The translations under genes and the position numbers were made by a program. Shown one piece after another: positions 1 to 11,556 of a stretch of DNA of 64,000 nucleotides (position 1 is its first letter; each line of letters starts with the position of its first letter). The stretch is taken from positions 662,445 to 726,444 of the forward strand of contig WELB01000037.1 in the NCBI GenBank assembly GCA_009602725.1, given 5' to 3'. The DNA is from Spirogloea muscicola. Its lineage: Eukaryota > Streptophyta > Zygnematophyceae > Spirogloeales > Spirogloeaceae. The notes below the pieces were generated by a model that did not search any database, had not been told where the DNA came from, and saw only the letters and a program-made list of their open reading frames with translations.

Positions 1-863
1 GGCGGCGGCGGCGGGCAGCCGGGCGGCGGGCAGCTCCCGCCGGCGCCGAACCACCAGCACCACATGGCCATGGCCGTCGGCGGCGGCATGGGCCACAGCC
101 ACCAGCTGCTGGGAGCAGCGCAGAGCGGCGGGCACCATCAGGTGGGCGGCGGCGGCGCGCTGCACCACGGCAGCGGTGGCCCGTACGGAATGCCGCTGGG
201 GCAAGCACCGGGTGCGGTTGGCGGTCAGCAGCAGCCGCTGCCGCCGCCGACGGGGCAGCAGGCGCAAGGTGGGCAGGGGCTCCAGGCAGGCTCGGCGCCA
301 GGAGTGGCCGCGGCGCTGTTCCAGCCTCGTGTCAGCCGGGCGATCAAGATCGTGAACCCGAACACGCAGGAGGAGGTGAAGGTGGAGGCTCGCCGCGACG
401 TGCGCAAGGCGGTGGCGCTGCCGGATGCCATCTCGGCCGGCAGCGGTGGCGGTGGCGGCAGCAGTGACGGTGGTGCCTCGGCATCGGGAGGAAGCAGTGG
501 CGGGGGCAGCAGCGGCCGGATGCCGCCGCCGCCGCCGCAGCCGCTGCAGCAGGTGCCCGGGCAGGCCACGGTGGAGTCGCTGTATGGGCAGCCTGGCGGT
601 CACCAGCAGATGCTGAACGCGTACTTTGCTGCAGGCATGACGCCATATGGCGGCAGCGTCGGCGTGCCGCACCACCAGGCCTTCTTCGCCGGCGGACCTC
701 CCGGCGCGCCGCACCAGGGCATGCCCAAGCCGGGCCAAGGCGGCCCGCCGGTGCGCTTCGCGGGCTTCGTGCCGCCAGCCGCCGGAGGCATGCCATACCC
801 GTACCCGATGCCGCCCGTACAGCAGCAAGCAGCTGCTGCGGCGGCGGCTGCGGCAGCATCGGC

Positions 864-896
<33 letters not shown>

Positions 897-3800
897 CCAT
901 CACCTCCAGCAGCCGCTGCCGCCGCAGCCGTCGTCGCAGCAACAGCCGTCGCTGCCGCAGCAGCTGCCTGGCGAGGGGGGCATGATGCTGCCACCACAGG
1001 GCGTGCCGGCTGTCGTCACGCCGCAGCGTATGGGAGCTGCGCCTCTGACATTGCAGCAGCAGCAGCAGCAGCAGCAAGTGCAGCAGCAGAGCCTGGGGCA
1101 CCTGGGCCACCCGCGGGCGGTGCTGCAGCAGGGCGGCCACGGCGCGGTGGCGCAGCTGGCGCAGATGCCCGCGCTCAAGTTCGGCGACATGGACCTCGGC
1201 AGCGTCGGCTCGGGCGGCGGCGGCGGCGGCCTTGGCATGGGGACGCTGCCGCTGGGCGCATCGCACTTCCAGGTGGGTGGCGGCGGCAGTGACAAGGGCG
1301 CCGCCGCCCACCTGTCATTGCCGCATGGCCTCGATAGCCGGACGCTGCAGTATGGGGACTTCAGCCCGGCGCCGCCAGTGGGCCGGCAATCGAGTCAGAT
1401 GCCGCGCATCGGCGGCCACGGCGGCATGGCGCAGGGTGGCGGGCCGTTGCTGCAGCAGCAGCAGCAGCGGCCGACGGGGCCTCTTGTGCAGATTAAGGGC
1501 GGCGGCGGCGGCGGCGGCGGAAGCGGGCCCCCGCTCTCGAGCATGCCAGGCGGCAGCGGCAGGGGCCAGGGGAGCAGCGGCAGTGGCGGCGATAGCCGGC
1601 TGCAGCCGGTGGGCAGCAAGGCCGCGGGGCTGGTGGCGCCGCAGCAGCCGCAGCTGGTGCGTGAGAACTCGCTCGGGCGCGAGGGCAAGAAGAAGGGCGG
1701 CAAGGCGGCGCAGCGCGGCGGCAGCGGCGGTCTGGCCAGGCAGAACGGCAGCGGCAGCGGCGGCGGCGGCAGTACCGGCAGCGGTGGCGCGCAGCCGCCC
1801 CTCCTCTCGGCTGTCACCGCGGACGGCGGCCATGAGGACAAGGACAGCACACCTGCCGTTGGCGCCAGCAGCAACCAACACCCAAATGTGGCGCAGGGCC
1901 GGCCAGTGATGGCCAGTGCCCCACCCCCCGCCGTTGTCTACGCCCCGCAGGCGAATGCCGATGCCAAGCCGGCGGCCCGGCTCAAGGGATCTGCCCCACC
2001 ATCGCTTGCAGAGGTGCACGAGGCAGCTGTGCCAACGGCAGCGGCGCTCATGGAGGCCATTGCCTTTGGTAGCATGCCCTCGCCGCCGGCCACAAGTGCT
2101 CCAGCAGCTGCTGAGGAGGCCAGCACAGCTGCACCGCCCCCCATGAAGGATGCGGAGGCACCCGGCGTCGACACAGCGTTGGAGGCGGCCAAGTCGGCGG
2201 AGTGCTCTACGCCAGTGACGGAGCCGACAGCCTCTGCCGAGGCCAGCACCGAGGCGGAGATCGTACCAGCAGTGACAGAGCCGACAGCCTCTGCTGAGGC
2301 CAGCACCGAGGTGGAGGTAGCACCAGCAGCGCCTTCGTTGCCTGAGTCTAGCGCTGCTACGGATGCGGCGTCTGAGTCAGCCAATACCCTTGAAAGCCTG
2401 AAGGAGGACAGTGTAGCTGGGACAGAAGGCGGGAGCCTTGATGCGCCTGACCAGGAGAGGAAGGCTGGTGAGGAGGCTGTCGAGCACAGTAGTGAGCTGC
2501 GTGGAGATGCAGACATGCCAGCAGTGGGCGGTGAGTTGCCACCACCTGCCAAGACAGAGCTTGATGCCCCGTTGGCTCCTTCGGAGTCTGGGGAGACGCC
2601 ACAGCAAGATGCGGTTGAAGGCAAAGAGCAGGACGAGGTCGAACGTGGGGAAACGCCAGAGCAAGATGCGGTCGAAGGGAAAGGGCAGGGCGAGGTTGTT
2701 AGCGTTGCCGAGCACAGCATGGAGGCTGTGGAGGACCTTCCGGACAGCTCAGGTCCTGAGGAGGGCCCCTTGACAAGCAGCAGCAACGTCGACCGTGAGC
2801 AGCCGGAGGTTGTCCCTGAGTCGATTGCTGCTTGTGCAGCTGCATCAAAGTCAGAGGTTGAATCGTTGGCAGCAGCATCAGGCGACGCCCCAACTGGAAG
2901 GTCCTCATCGGAGCTGATGCCAGCTGCGGCTGCGCCCAGGCCGGCTGTGGCAGATACCGTGGATGCAGAAGTCATGAGTGCCAGCACAGAGGAGCCACCT
3001 GCCAAGATAGAGTCGGTATTGCTGCCGAAGGAGGTCCAGGCTGCAGACGAAGCACCCCCGACTGAGCTGGCGGTTGACGTGCCGGTGGTTGACGAGGCCG
3101 ACCAGGCAGCGGATAGCTTGGTACCTGACTCCGAGGCTGACTCCGGCGCTGACTTTGAGGCTCTTTCAAACCACGAGGTGCTGCCAGAGGCAGCTGAGGC
3201 CGTTGAGCCAGCCCCAACAACAGCTTCGGCGTTGGCGCTGGCTGGAGGGGAGGTGACGGAGAACTCTGTCATCAATGAGAATGCAGTTGAGGCTGGCGCT
3301 GAAGGTGCTGAAGGCGCCGAGGTCGATGTGCCAGCCGAGGCCAAGCCCATGGTGGAGGTGGAGCCGAGCAACGCTGGGGCAGACGGTGAGCCTGCTTCTG
3401 AGCCCGTTGCTGAGGCCGAGGAGGAGGGGGAGCCGAGTGCAAGCACTGCTGCCGCAGCTCCACCGGCAGCCGGGGTCGATAAGAAGGAGGAGGTGAGCTG
3501 AAGCAACCTAATGCATTGCCTCAGAGACACGACTTGATACTGTAATCACTATATCAATGTTCGAGGATGACTGCATAAACCCTTGAACTTCAGCCAAAAA
3601 CTGTGATAACTTCATTGTGAGGTTTCCCTCAATCCTGTAGTTGCATTCGCATGGTCAACAATGTCAATCTCCGGACTCTGTAAGGGGACTTACAAGTTGC
3701 CAAAGGACCAATTTGTATCATCTTGCAGGCTGTCTTAGGCTCGCCTGTGGCCGAGGAGGAAGCTGCGCCCAGTACTGTCCCTGATGCCGCCACGGTTCAG

Positions 3801-6800
3801 GACGCCGATCGGCGGCAAGAGCTGCCAGATGGTCAGGCCGAGGCGGAAGGGACCAGTGCTGAGCCGGAAGAAGCAAGCGCCAGGGAAGCCGAGGATGGCT
3901 CTCTCGCCTCAGGCAGCATCAAGGAGGTCATTGGCATTGTCCTGTTGTCTGGTGCTGAGGCTGCGGTGACGGCAGAGGCTCCCAGCACCATCGAGGAGGA
4001 CTCGCTGCCATTGGTGGAGCAGCCGGTGAAGGTGGAGGAGCTTGTTGGGGAGGCAGAGAAGGAGGTCGAGGCGCCGGCGTTCGAGGAAGAGGAGATTGAC
4101 GGCGAGGTCGCAGTCGAGCTCCCGCCTGAGCCAGAGGATGGCAGTCAGACGATGACGACCCCCATTGTGCCCCTGGCTAATGGAATGGAGGTGGTGAATG
4201 AAGAGCCAGCAGATCAGCCGGATGTCACGACTTTGCAGGACGCTGCTGCGGACGGCCTAGCGGCTGAGGTCAAGGCAGTGGAAGACGTGACAGCTTCGGA
4301 GGGAGAGTCGTCCGACCAGGCGGCGGTCGAGGCTGATGAGGCTGCCGGCGATGCCAGTGAGGCCATGGGCACCGCAGCAGCGCTGGCCGCCAATGCCAGC
4401 AAGAAGAAGAAGAGCCGGAAGTCGATCCTCGCCAAAGCGGATGCTGCAGGTGCGAATGCGGACCTCTACAATGCGTACACGGCAGCGACCAAGGACGAGG
4501 ACGAGGAGACCGCCGCTGCCAACGTCCCATCGGCAGCTGCTGCTTCTGCAGCCTCTGCCAGGCCGCCGGCGCTGGTCAAGCCGCCTGCCGTCAAGGAGGT
4601 GGATGACTGGGAGGACGTGGCGGACTCGCCGACGCGGCGGGGCCCTTCGAAGCGGGGCCTCCTGCTGCCAAAGCCTGTCAACGGCAGCGGCGTTGGTGGC
4701 GGCGCCAGGGACAACAAGCGCACGTACAGCCGCGACTTCCTGCTGAAGCTCCGGGAAGGCGGCATGGAGCTGCCGCTGGACTTCCGGGTGAGTAAGGAGG
4801 TTGCACGGGACCTACTCGTCACGCCAGCGCGCATGGACGTCGTCAGCGGCGGTGGCGGCAGTGGCGGCGGCGGCGCTGGCGGCGGGGCTCACCACCACCC
4901 TGTTCACACGCCGCACTCGCCGGCGGGCGCTGCCATGGCTCTGGCTGCCATGGACCGTCGGCCGAGCTTCGAGCGGACAGCACCGCGGGCGCCGGTTGAC
5001 GAGGACAGGTGGCAGCGAGCTGCACCGATGCCGCCGCCGCTCGGGGGGGGCGCTGACCACGGCGTACTGGGCCAGCCAGGAGCGAGCTTCCGTCCAGGCA
5101 TGGCCATGCCGCCAGGCGGCCTCATGGGTCTGGTGCGCCCGAGCGGCGGCGGCGGCCTGGTCCGCCCGGGCATGTCGCCGGCCATGATGGGGCTCATGCC
5201 ATCGCACATGGTGCCCGGCGGCGGCGGCGCGCCTCGACCCAATGGCATCAACGCCGACAGGTGGGGCAAGGCGCCGATGCCTGGGGTTGGCGGCGGGCCG
5301 GCGCCGGCGCCGCGCATGCCGCTCCCGGCGCTGCACAAGGTGGCCAACAAGTACGAGGTCGGCAAGGTGTCCGATGAGGAGGAGAAGAAGCAACGTGCAG
5401 TCAAGGGGATCCTCAACAAGCTGACGCCACAGAACTTCGAGCGCCTGTTTGAGCAGGTCCATCTCCTCCTCATACAGTAAATTTTGTGCAGATCGTTCAG
5501 ATTCACATCCATGTCCAAGCTTTTAGAACCGAACATAGACAAATAGGCATTGCGTCTTTACGATAGTGTAGCTGTTACTGGAGCTGTCAGGCACCTTATG
5601 TTCAAGGAAGTTTTCTGGCTTGAGTTACATCAGTGGGCAACATATGTGCTAGATCTGACCCTACAGTGTGTTCTGTGCAGGTGAAGGAAATTGGCATTGC
5701 AACAGCAGACACGCTCCGGGGGGTGATCTCGCAGATCTTTGAGAAGGCGCTACTGGAGCCGACCTTCTGCGAGATGTACGCCCAGTTCTGCGCCGCCCTG
5801 GCACAGGAGCTGCCCAACTTTGGCGAGGGCGACGAGAAGGTCACGTTCAAGCGCGTGCTGCTGAACAAGTGCCAGGAGGAGTTTGAGCGCGGGGAGCGTG
5901 AGCAGGAGGAAGCCGAGCAGAAGACGGAGATCATCGAGGGGCAGGATGATGGGGGCGATGGTACTGGCGGGAAGCCGGAGAAGCGGGCGCTCAGCGAGGC
6001 GGAGCAGGCTGTGCGGCGCAGCAAGGCTCGCAAGCGCATGCTGGGCAACATCCGCTTCATTGGCGAGCTGTTCCGCAAGAGCATGCTGACGGAGCGCATC
6101 ATGCACGAGTGCATCGTGAAGCTGCTGGGCAACCCGCAGGCGCCCGAGGAGGAGGACGTGGAGGCGCTGTGCAAGCTCATGGCGACGATAGGGTCGCGCA
6201 TCGACCACCCCAAGGCCAAGGATCACATCAACGCGTACATGAACCACATGTCGACGCTGGCCAAGAACCAGCTGCTGTCGTCTCGCATCCGCTTCATGGT
6301 GCTGGACATCATCGAGCGGCGCGCCAACAATTGGGAGGAGCGGCGCAAGGTGGAGGGCCCCAAGAAGATTGAGGACGTGCACCGCGACGCAGTCACGGAG
6401 CGCCGCAACGCTGTGGCGGAGGCAGGCCGTGCCGGCTTCCAGCGCGGCAGCAGCGGCGGCGGTGGCGGCGGCGGCGGAGGCGCCAGACGGGGCGNGGGCC
6501 GCGGGGGGGAGGCGGCGGCGGCGCATTTGGGGGCGCGCAGGATGTGCGACAGGATGTGCGGCGCGAGGACGACCGCTCGAGCATCCTGGAAATGGCCGCC
6601 AGCGGGCGGCCGATGGCGCTGGCTCAACGCCAGGGTGATGACAGTGCCATGACCCTCGGCCCGCAGGGCGGCCTTGGCAGAGTGGGCGCTCGCGGCCTTG
6701 GCTTAGGTGAGCTTGTCTGCCACTGTCTCCAGAAAGTGTCTCAATATGTTGTCGCAATCGCATGTGTCACGCTGTTTGATTACATTGACATCCGCTTCAG

Positions 6801-9800
6801 CACAAGTTAGTAGCTTTAGAATCGAAAGCAGTAGGCAATCAAGGGTCATAGTGGAGTTGATTGTGCTTACACCACGTGCAGCTCCAGGGATGGGGATGGG
6901 ACGGCTTGGGTCCGAGAGGGGCTTGTCTCCGTTCCGAGGGGATGCGAGGGAGCCGGACTTGCGGCCCGGGTTCACGGAGCGGCCGGGCTCGTCCGTGCCA
7001 GTCGGAGCGCTCATCACGAGGGATCTCCGGCCCAGCAGCGCCAAGTCGGCTGGGGCCCCAGAGAAGGCGGTCGCGCTCGCTGCAATGGCGGAGCAGCCGC
7101 CGCCTGTCGTGCAGGAGGACGAGGCAGCGGCAGCGTCTGGATCGCTGGCCATGGATGACGCCGAGCTTGCGAAGAAGAGCACCAGCACTCTGGAGGAGTA
7201 CTTCAGGTCAGCTAATTGCAGTCTTAACTTGTTGCATGGACTATCTTGACCATGTGATCATGCAAAGCCTCTAAAGCGATGTGAATGGCTTATCTGTTAA
7301 CTTTTATCGGCTGTCATATACCCTGCTTGGTGAAGCCTCAGATGTTGACCTGTTGTCCCTTTGCACCATTGCAGCATCCAGGACTACTCGGAGGTCGTCC
7401 AGTGCATCAAGGAGCTGCAGCTGGAGTATCGCCCGAAGATGCTCGCCGCGTGGGTCAAGCTCGTGTTTGAGAAGAAGGACAAGGAGCAGGGCCTGCTCGG
7501 CGATCTCCTCCCTCGCCTCGCTCAGGACTCTCCTCCTGCGGTCAGCAAAGAGGACATCACCAAGGGGTGGGCATCCCTTGACATGCTTGTACGAGTCATT
7601 GAGTGTGGCATCACTACCAGAGTTGTATGATAAGACACACATGAACAAGGCAGCTGCTAATCCTTGACTGCAGTCATCTCGTTTGGCTTGGCGGAGGAGT
7701 TGCTCGGTGGTCTTACTATTATTCGACTGCTGGTACGTCCGTTGTAGATGGGGGTGCAGAGCAAGTCAGTGACCTTTCAATTTTGTGCCGCTGCGCAGGC
7801 TGGCAGTGGTCCTGGAAGACCTGGAGGACCTGGCCGTCGACTCGCCATTTGCGCCGAGGACTCTCGGGGAGATCCTTGGCAAGTTGGTCGCGGCGGATGC
7901 ACTGGCGCTTTCGGAGACCGGCCGCTTGCTGAAGGAGGGTGGCATGGAGCCTGGGGAGCTCGTCAAGTATGGGTCAGCTCAGAAGGTCCTGGTGGAGCTC
8001 CTGAAGACGCTGAAGGGTTACCGTGGGGACGTTGACCTGGAGAGCATCTACCGAAGCTCGGGGCTGAAGCTCGAGGACTTCATGCCAGAGGCACAGCGTG
8101 CAAAGCCGGACTGCTTGGATGCGCTGCTGGAGGACAGTGGCCTTGAGGGCCTCTATCCGGTGAGCTAGAAGCCGCTTCATTTGATATCTAACGAAATGCG
8201 ATTTCATGTTGCTAGGCTAGCTTCTGGGTGGTCTGTTAATTGACCTTCTGACATGTATCTATCTCATCACGTGACCCTCTGACATGTATCTAACTTAGGT
8301 GTGTTGGTTGTCCATATGCTTGCATGTTTCTGGTGGTACAGATGAAGTGGGTGGAGAAGCAACTCAAAGCGTCCTTGGCGCACGACGAGCCGGTAGACAA
8401 CCTCCATGCATGGTTACAGGTTGGCCTGGCAAAGCGCCGCCTCAGCACCTAACCCCTAGGGATCACAATTACCCCTTGAACCTCTCAAATAAATTCAAAC
8501 CCACTTTCTCTTATCGTCACCTTGTTGTGTGAGTTTTGTGCTTCCTTTGCCTTAGCTCTGACAACAGGCGGCCCCACTCTGATGCAACAGGAGCATGTGC
8601 CAGCAAGCACATTGGCTGATCCTTCATTCTTGCGGCTCCTCATCAGGATCATATTTGATGTGGTTGTCCACCCCTCTCCTCCTTCGTACGAGGTAAAGCA
8701 CATGTCTGCATTAGTCACAGCTAATTCAAAAGTCTTGTATCTGAAGTAGCCAACTGATAGGGACTCAACTTGAGCCAAGCAAGCTATGGCATCTGCTGCT
8801 TAAGCGAGAGCTGTGAAACATTTTGTGGTAGTTTGAGGCTTGAGTTGGCACAGTATCATGAAGTAGCTGCTGCTGGTCAGTCAGATATAGAGCTTGATGC
8901 ATCTACTTTTAGCAACTTCTGTAAGTATGAGACAGTATTGTCACGTGCTTACAAGGAGGGATTTCTATGCACCATACCATCGTTTCTTTACTATCCACTT
9001 TTTAATGCCCTTCTCAATTGCCTAAGAGACCTAAACAAACTTCTCTAGCAACCAGCTTGCAGGATTTCGAAATTGACACAATATTGACCTTAAGTTGTAC
9101 GTATGCTACTCATGGCAGAAGGAGAGTATTGCTAAGTATGCTCAACTTCTGAAGAGTGCTGCAAGCGGAAAGGGGGCTTTATTGAAGCAACAGCAATGTG
9201 AGATTCGGTTGCATGGCTCTGTTTCAGCATACTTTTGTCTGCCATGTTGGTTGCCAATGTTTGCAACGTTGCAAATTTACAACGTTGTAGCCTAGATGTC
9301 AAATCGTCAAGCCACCAAAGCACATCAAGGAATGGATGCTGCTGATCTTCATCAAAAAGCAGGTGCTGAGATTAATTGGAGTTCATACCTTCCGTATGCC
9401 TTGTTGTTTCACGGGGACACTATCATCTGCTAAATGCGTTCAATTCTTGCTGGTGTCTGCAGACCTCTTTGCCGCGCAGCAATTGGCAGACAGCCTGGGC
9501 CACCCTCCTGGCTTTCTGACTTCCATCTTCCAAAGCCTCAGTGACGCTAAGGTCAAGCCCTCTTGCACTACGCAGCATGGGTAGTCGTGGGTAGTAGTCG
9601 TCAATTCTGCCTTATGTAAGCTTTCCAGCTCGGAGGCTCGTCTAGTACAGGACTTCCAGTCATAGCAGATAAGCTAGCAGATTACTCATGGTTTGCACAG
9701 TGTAATATTATGTGTCTGGCCCGAGTAATATGGGTCACTATCACTTGAAGGAAAGTGCTGTGGAGATCTACAATCTTGCTTGTACTGATTGAGCTTTTGT

Positions 9801-10270
9801 TTATTCTGTTCTTGTTGGTGCTTTTTAAATATTGTTTGCAAGGTCCTCCTATGTGTCCTGGGCTATTTGAAACCATAAATTAGTCACTCGACGCATCTTC
9901 TATATTTTCCATGTCCTGACATGAACATTGCATTCCATGTGCACAGATAATCCAGGTGCAGGCCTTTCAACAGTGGAATGACGACACCAAGGACCTTACA
10001 CCTGGCAAACAACAGGTTTACCCTGATTGACATGGCTTGTACTCTCTTGGAATCACTTATTGCATCCATGATTTTGTTTTGTTGCAAAGGTAATTTGGAA
10101 AGGAATGCTCAAATTGGCATGCATGGATGTTGCAATTTGACAAACGTGACCCTGTGATTGGTGCGTACCTAATGGGGATGGTACTTGACATACTTTCAAT
10201 GCAGGCGGTGAAGGAGGCCTTCAAGTGGTTGCAGCAACTGTATCAGGAGGAGGAGGAGGAGGAGGAATAA
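1..10270 (+). CDS. eIF4G: Eukaryotic translation initiation factor 4G (eIF4G), 12 exons, 5' end probably outside window
   Basis: Scaffold of the cap-binding complex eIF4F in the cytosol, linking eIF4E, eIF4A and eIF3. Exons in phase: up to 3492, 3729-5456, 5681-6706, 6882-7206, 7375-7566, 7799-8159, 8342-8419, 8591-8692, 9119-9197, 9463-9551, 9947-10015, 10205-10270. The first ATG is at 64, but the frame is open to base 1 with the same Gly/Gln/Pro bias, so the start may lie upstream. Exon 1 is low-complexity (Gly, Gln, His, then Ala/Glu). Exon 2 carries the plant-type stretch ILAKADAAGANADLYNAY and the eIF4E-binding motif YSRDFLL. MIF4G spans the end of exon 2 and exon 3 (LTPQNFERLFEQV, then RMLGNIRFIGELF). 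MA3 spans exons 4-6 (LEEYFRSIQDYSEVVQCI) and a W2-like domain exons 7-12, ending in an acidic tail. About 2,500 codons, long for the family. The frame shifts at the N at 6495, most likely an assembly error. Confidence 0.95.
2212..2700 (+). repeat. Tandem peptide repeats inside eIF4G exon 1
   Basis: Two imperfect in-frame duplications lie in the acidic Ala/Glu-rich part. A 15-17 residue unit beginning TEPTASAEASTE occurs twice (about 2215-2330). A unit beginning GETP(Q/E)QDAVEGK occurs twice (about 2590-2695). They look like recent slippage or duplication in a disordered region. Confidence 0.75.
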
Positions 10271-11556
10271 TTTTGGTTGATGCAACTTTAGCACCTCAAT
10301 TGAAGGGGTAGAGATATTGCAGACTCCACCTTCACTAACCTTACTCTCAAGTGAGGGCTCTTGTGTTTTCCTGGGTACCTAGAATGTCGGCCTATTACAA
10401 GTCCACAGGACGCTACTAGGGCCGCCGGAGAGGAGCCCCAGGTTTGTACAGCGCGTGAGTGGCACTCTGAAGAACATACACACAAGCATTTTTTCCCCAC
10501 ATTGTGCCAATCAATGTATGTCCAATTTGGTTCACGTTTAGTCTGCTATGGAACACTGGCATGATATTGTGGAGCAGACATCGTGGTGCCTGGTGGAAGT
10601 TCACGCCTTCATCCCTTGAGCGTCTCGAAGCTGGCTGACAAGCCGCTAGACCAACTAAATGACTAGGCAGGCTGCTGGACTGAGTAAGGTGGTCCATGAT
10701 GGAATCTGCAGCACTGAAGAAAAGGCATCGATTGCCTACGTAACATTTGCAATCACCTGGCAACCTTCTGCATAGGTGTCACAGTGAGAAAAATATGGAG
10801 GATTACAAGTGGCTGTCTCCATCCATCAGGCAGTGGAGAGAGCTATGTACCCTACAGCAGCATGACCACTCTGTCACAACACAAATTCAGCTAGCGCATT
10901 TTGTCTGGTGCAATCGACAAGACGACAGTAAAAGGAAATAGATGAGCCTAAGCGGATGGAGGATGCCTCGGGGAATTGCTGTTAAGAGGACCCAGAGGCG
11001 CTTGCCAGAAAGATCAGAAGAGCCACATCCCCTACAGTAAACCAAGGCTGGCTCTGTAGTCGATGGGAAAGCCGACCAAAAGGCGCGGCGAAGGCATGAC
11101 TTAAGTGGGAAACCTTGAGATCTCAGGGGAAGCCAAGGACTGTGATTCGTCAGGGGCCGGTGGTTGGGCCCAGGCGGCTGGCTTGGCGGGGCTGCTGGTG
11201 TGGTGCGCTACTGTGTCGGAGGCTGTGCCGCCGCCTCACCTCCTCTGCCATGGCCAGGTAAAGGTAGCCTCCACGTTAGCAGATGCACAGGCTTCCAGCC
11301 CAGCACTACTGACTTGGAGCTTTGACTCAAACATAGACCAATACTTATAGTGCATGATGCATGCCTGCAACTTGACATCGATACCTCGTCTGGAAGCTAG
11401 CTCTCTTTGCAGCTCCTCCTGCCACTGCTGCTGCTTGACAGCACCCCATGAAATATAGCTGCGGCAAGGTCAACAGTGCAAAGTAAGATACAGCAGCAGA
11501 GATAGGCTACCTGCTGATCATCCGAAGTGGGATACACTGACTGCCATACTTGGTAC
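10271..11556. other. Convergent spacer between eIF4G and the MAP3K gene
   Basis: Holds the 3' UTRs of both genes. A short open frame at 11105-11350 (+) and one at 11397-11633 (-) have no recognisable domain. The second could be an extra 3' exon of the kinase gene. Nothing else is supported here. Confidence 0.5.

Noticed and set aside
225-3530. Several long open frames antisense to or out of frame with eIF4G exon 1, including one of 530 codons
   Set aside because: They are shadows of GC-rich, codon-biased coding sequence. The sense frame carries eIF4G domains and splices in phase.
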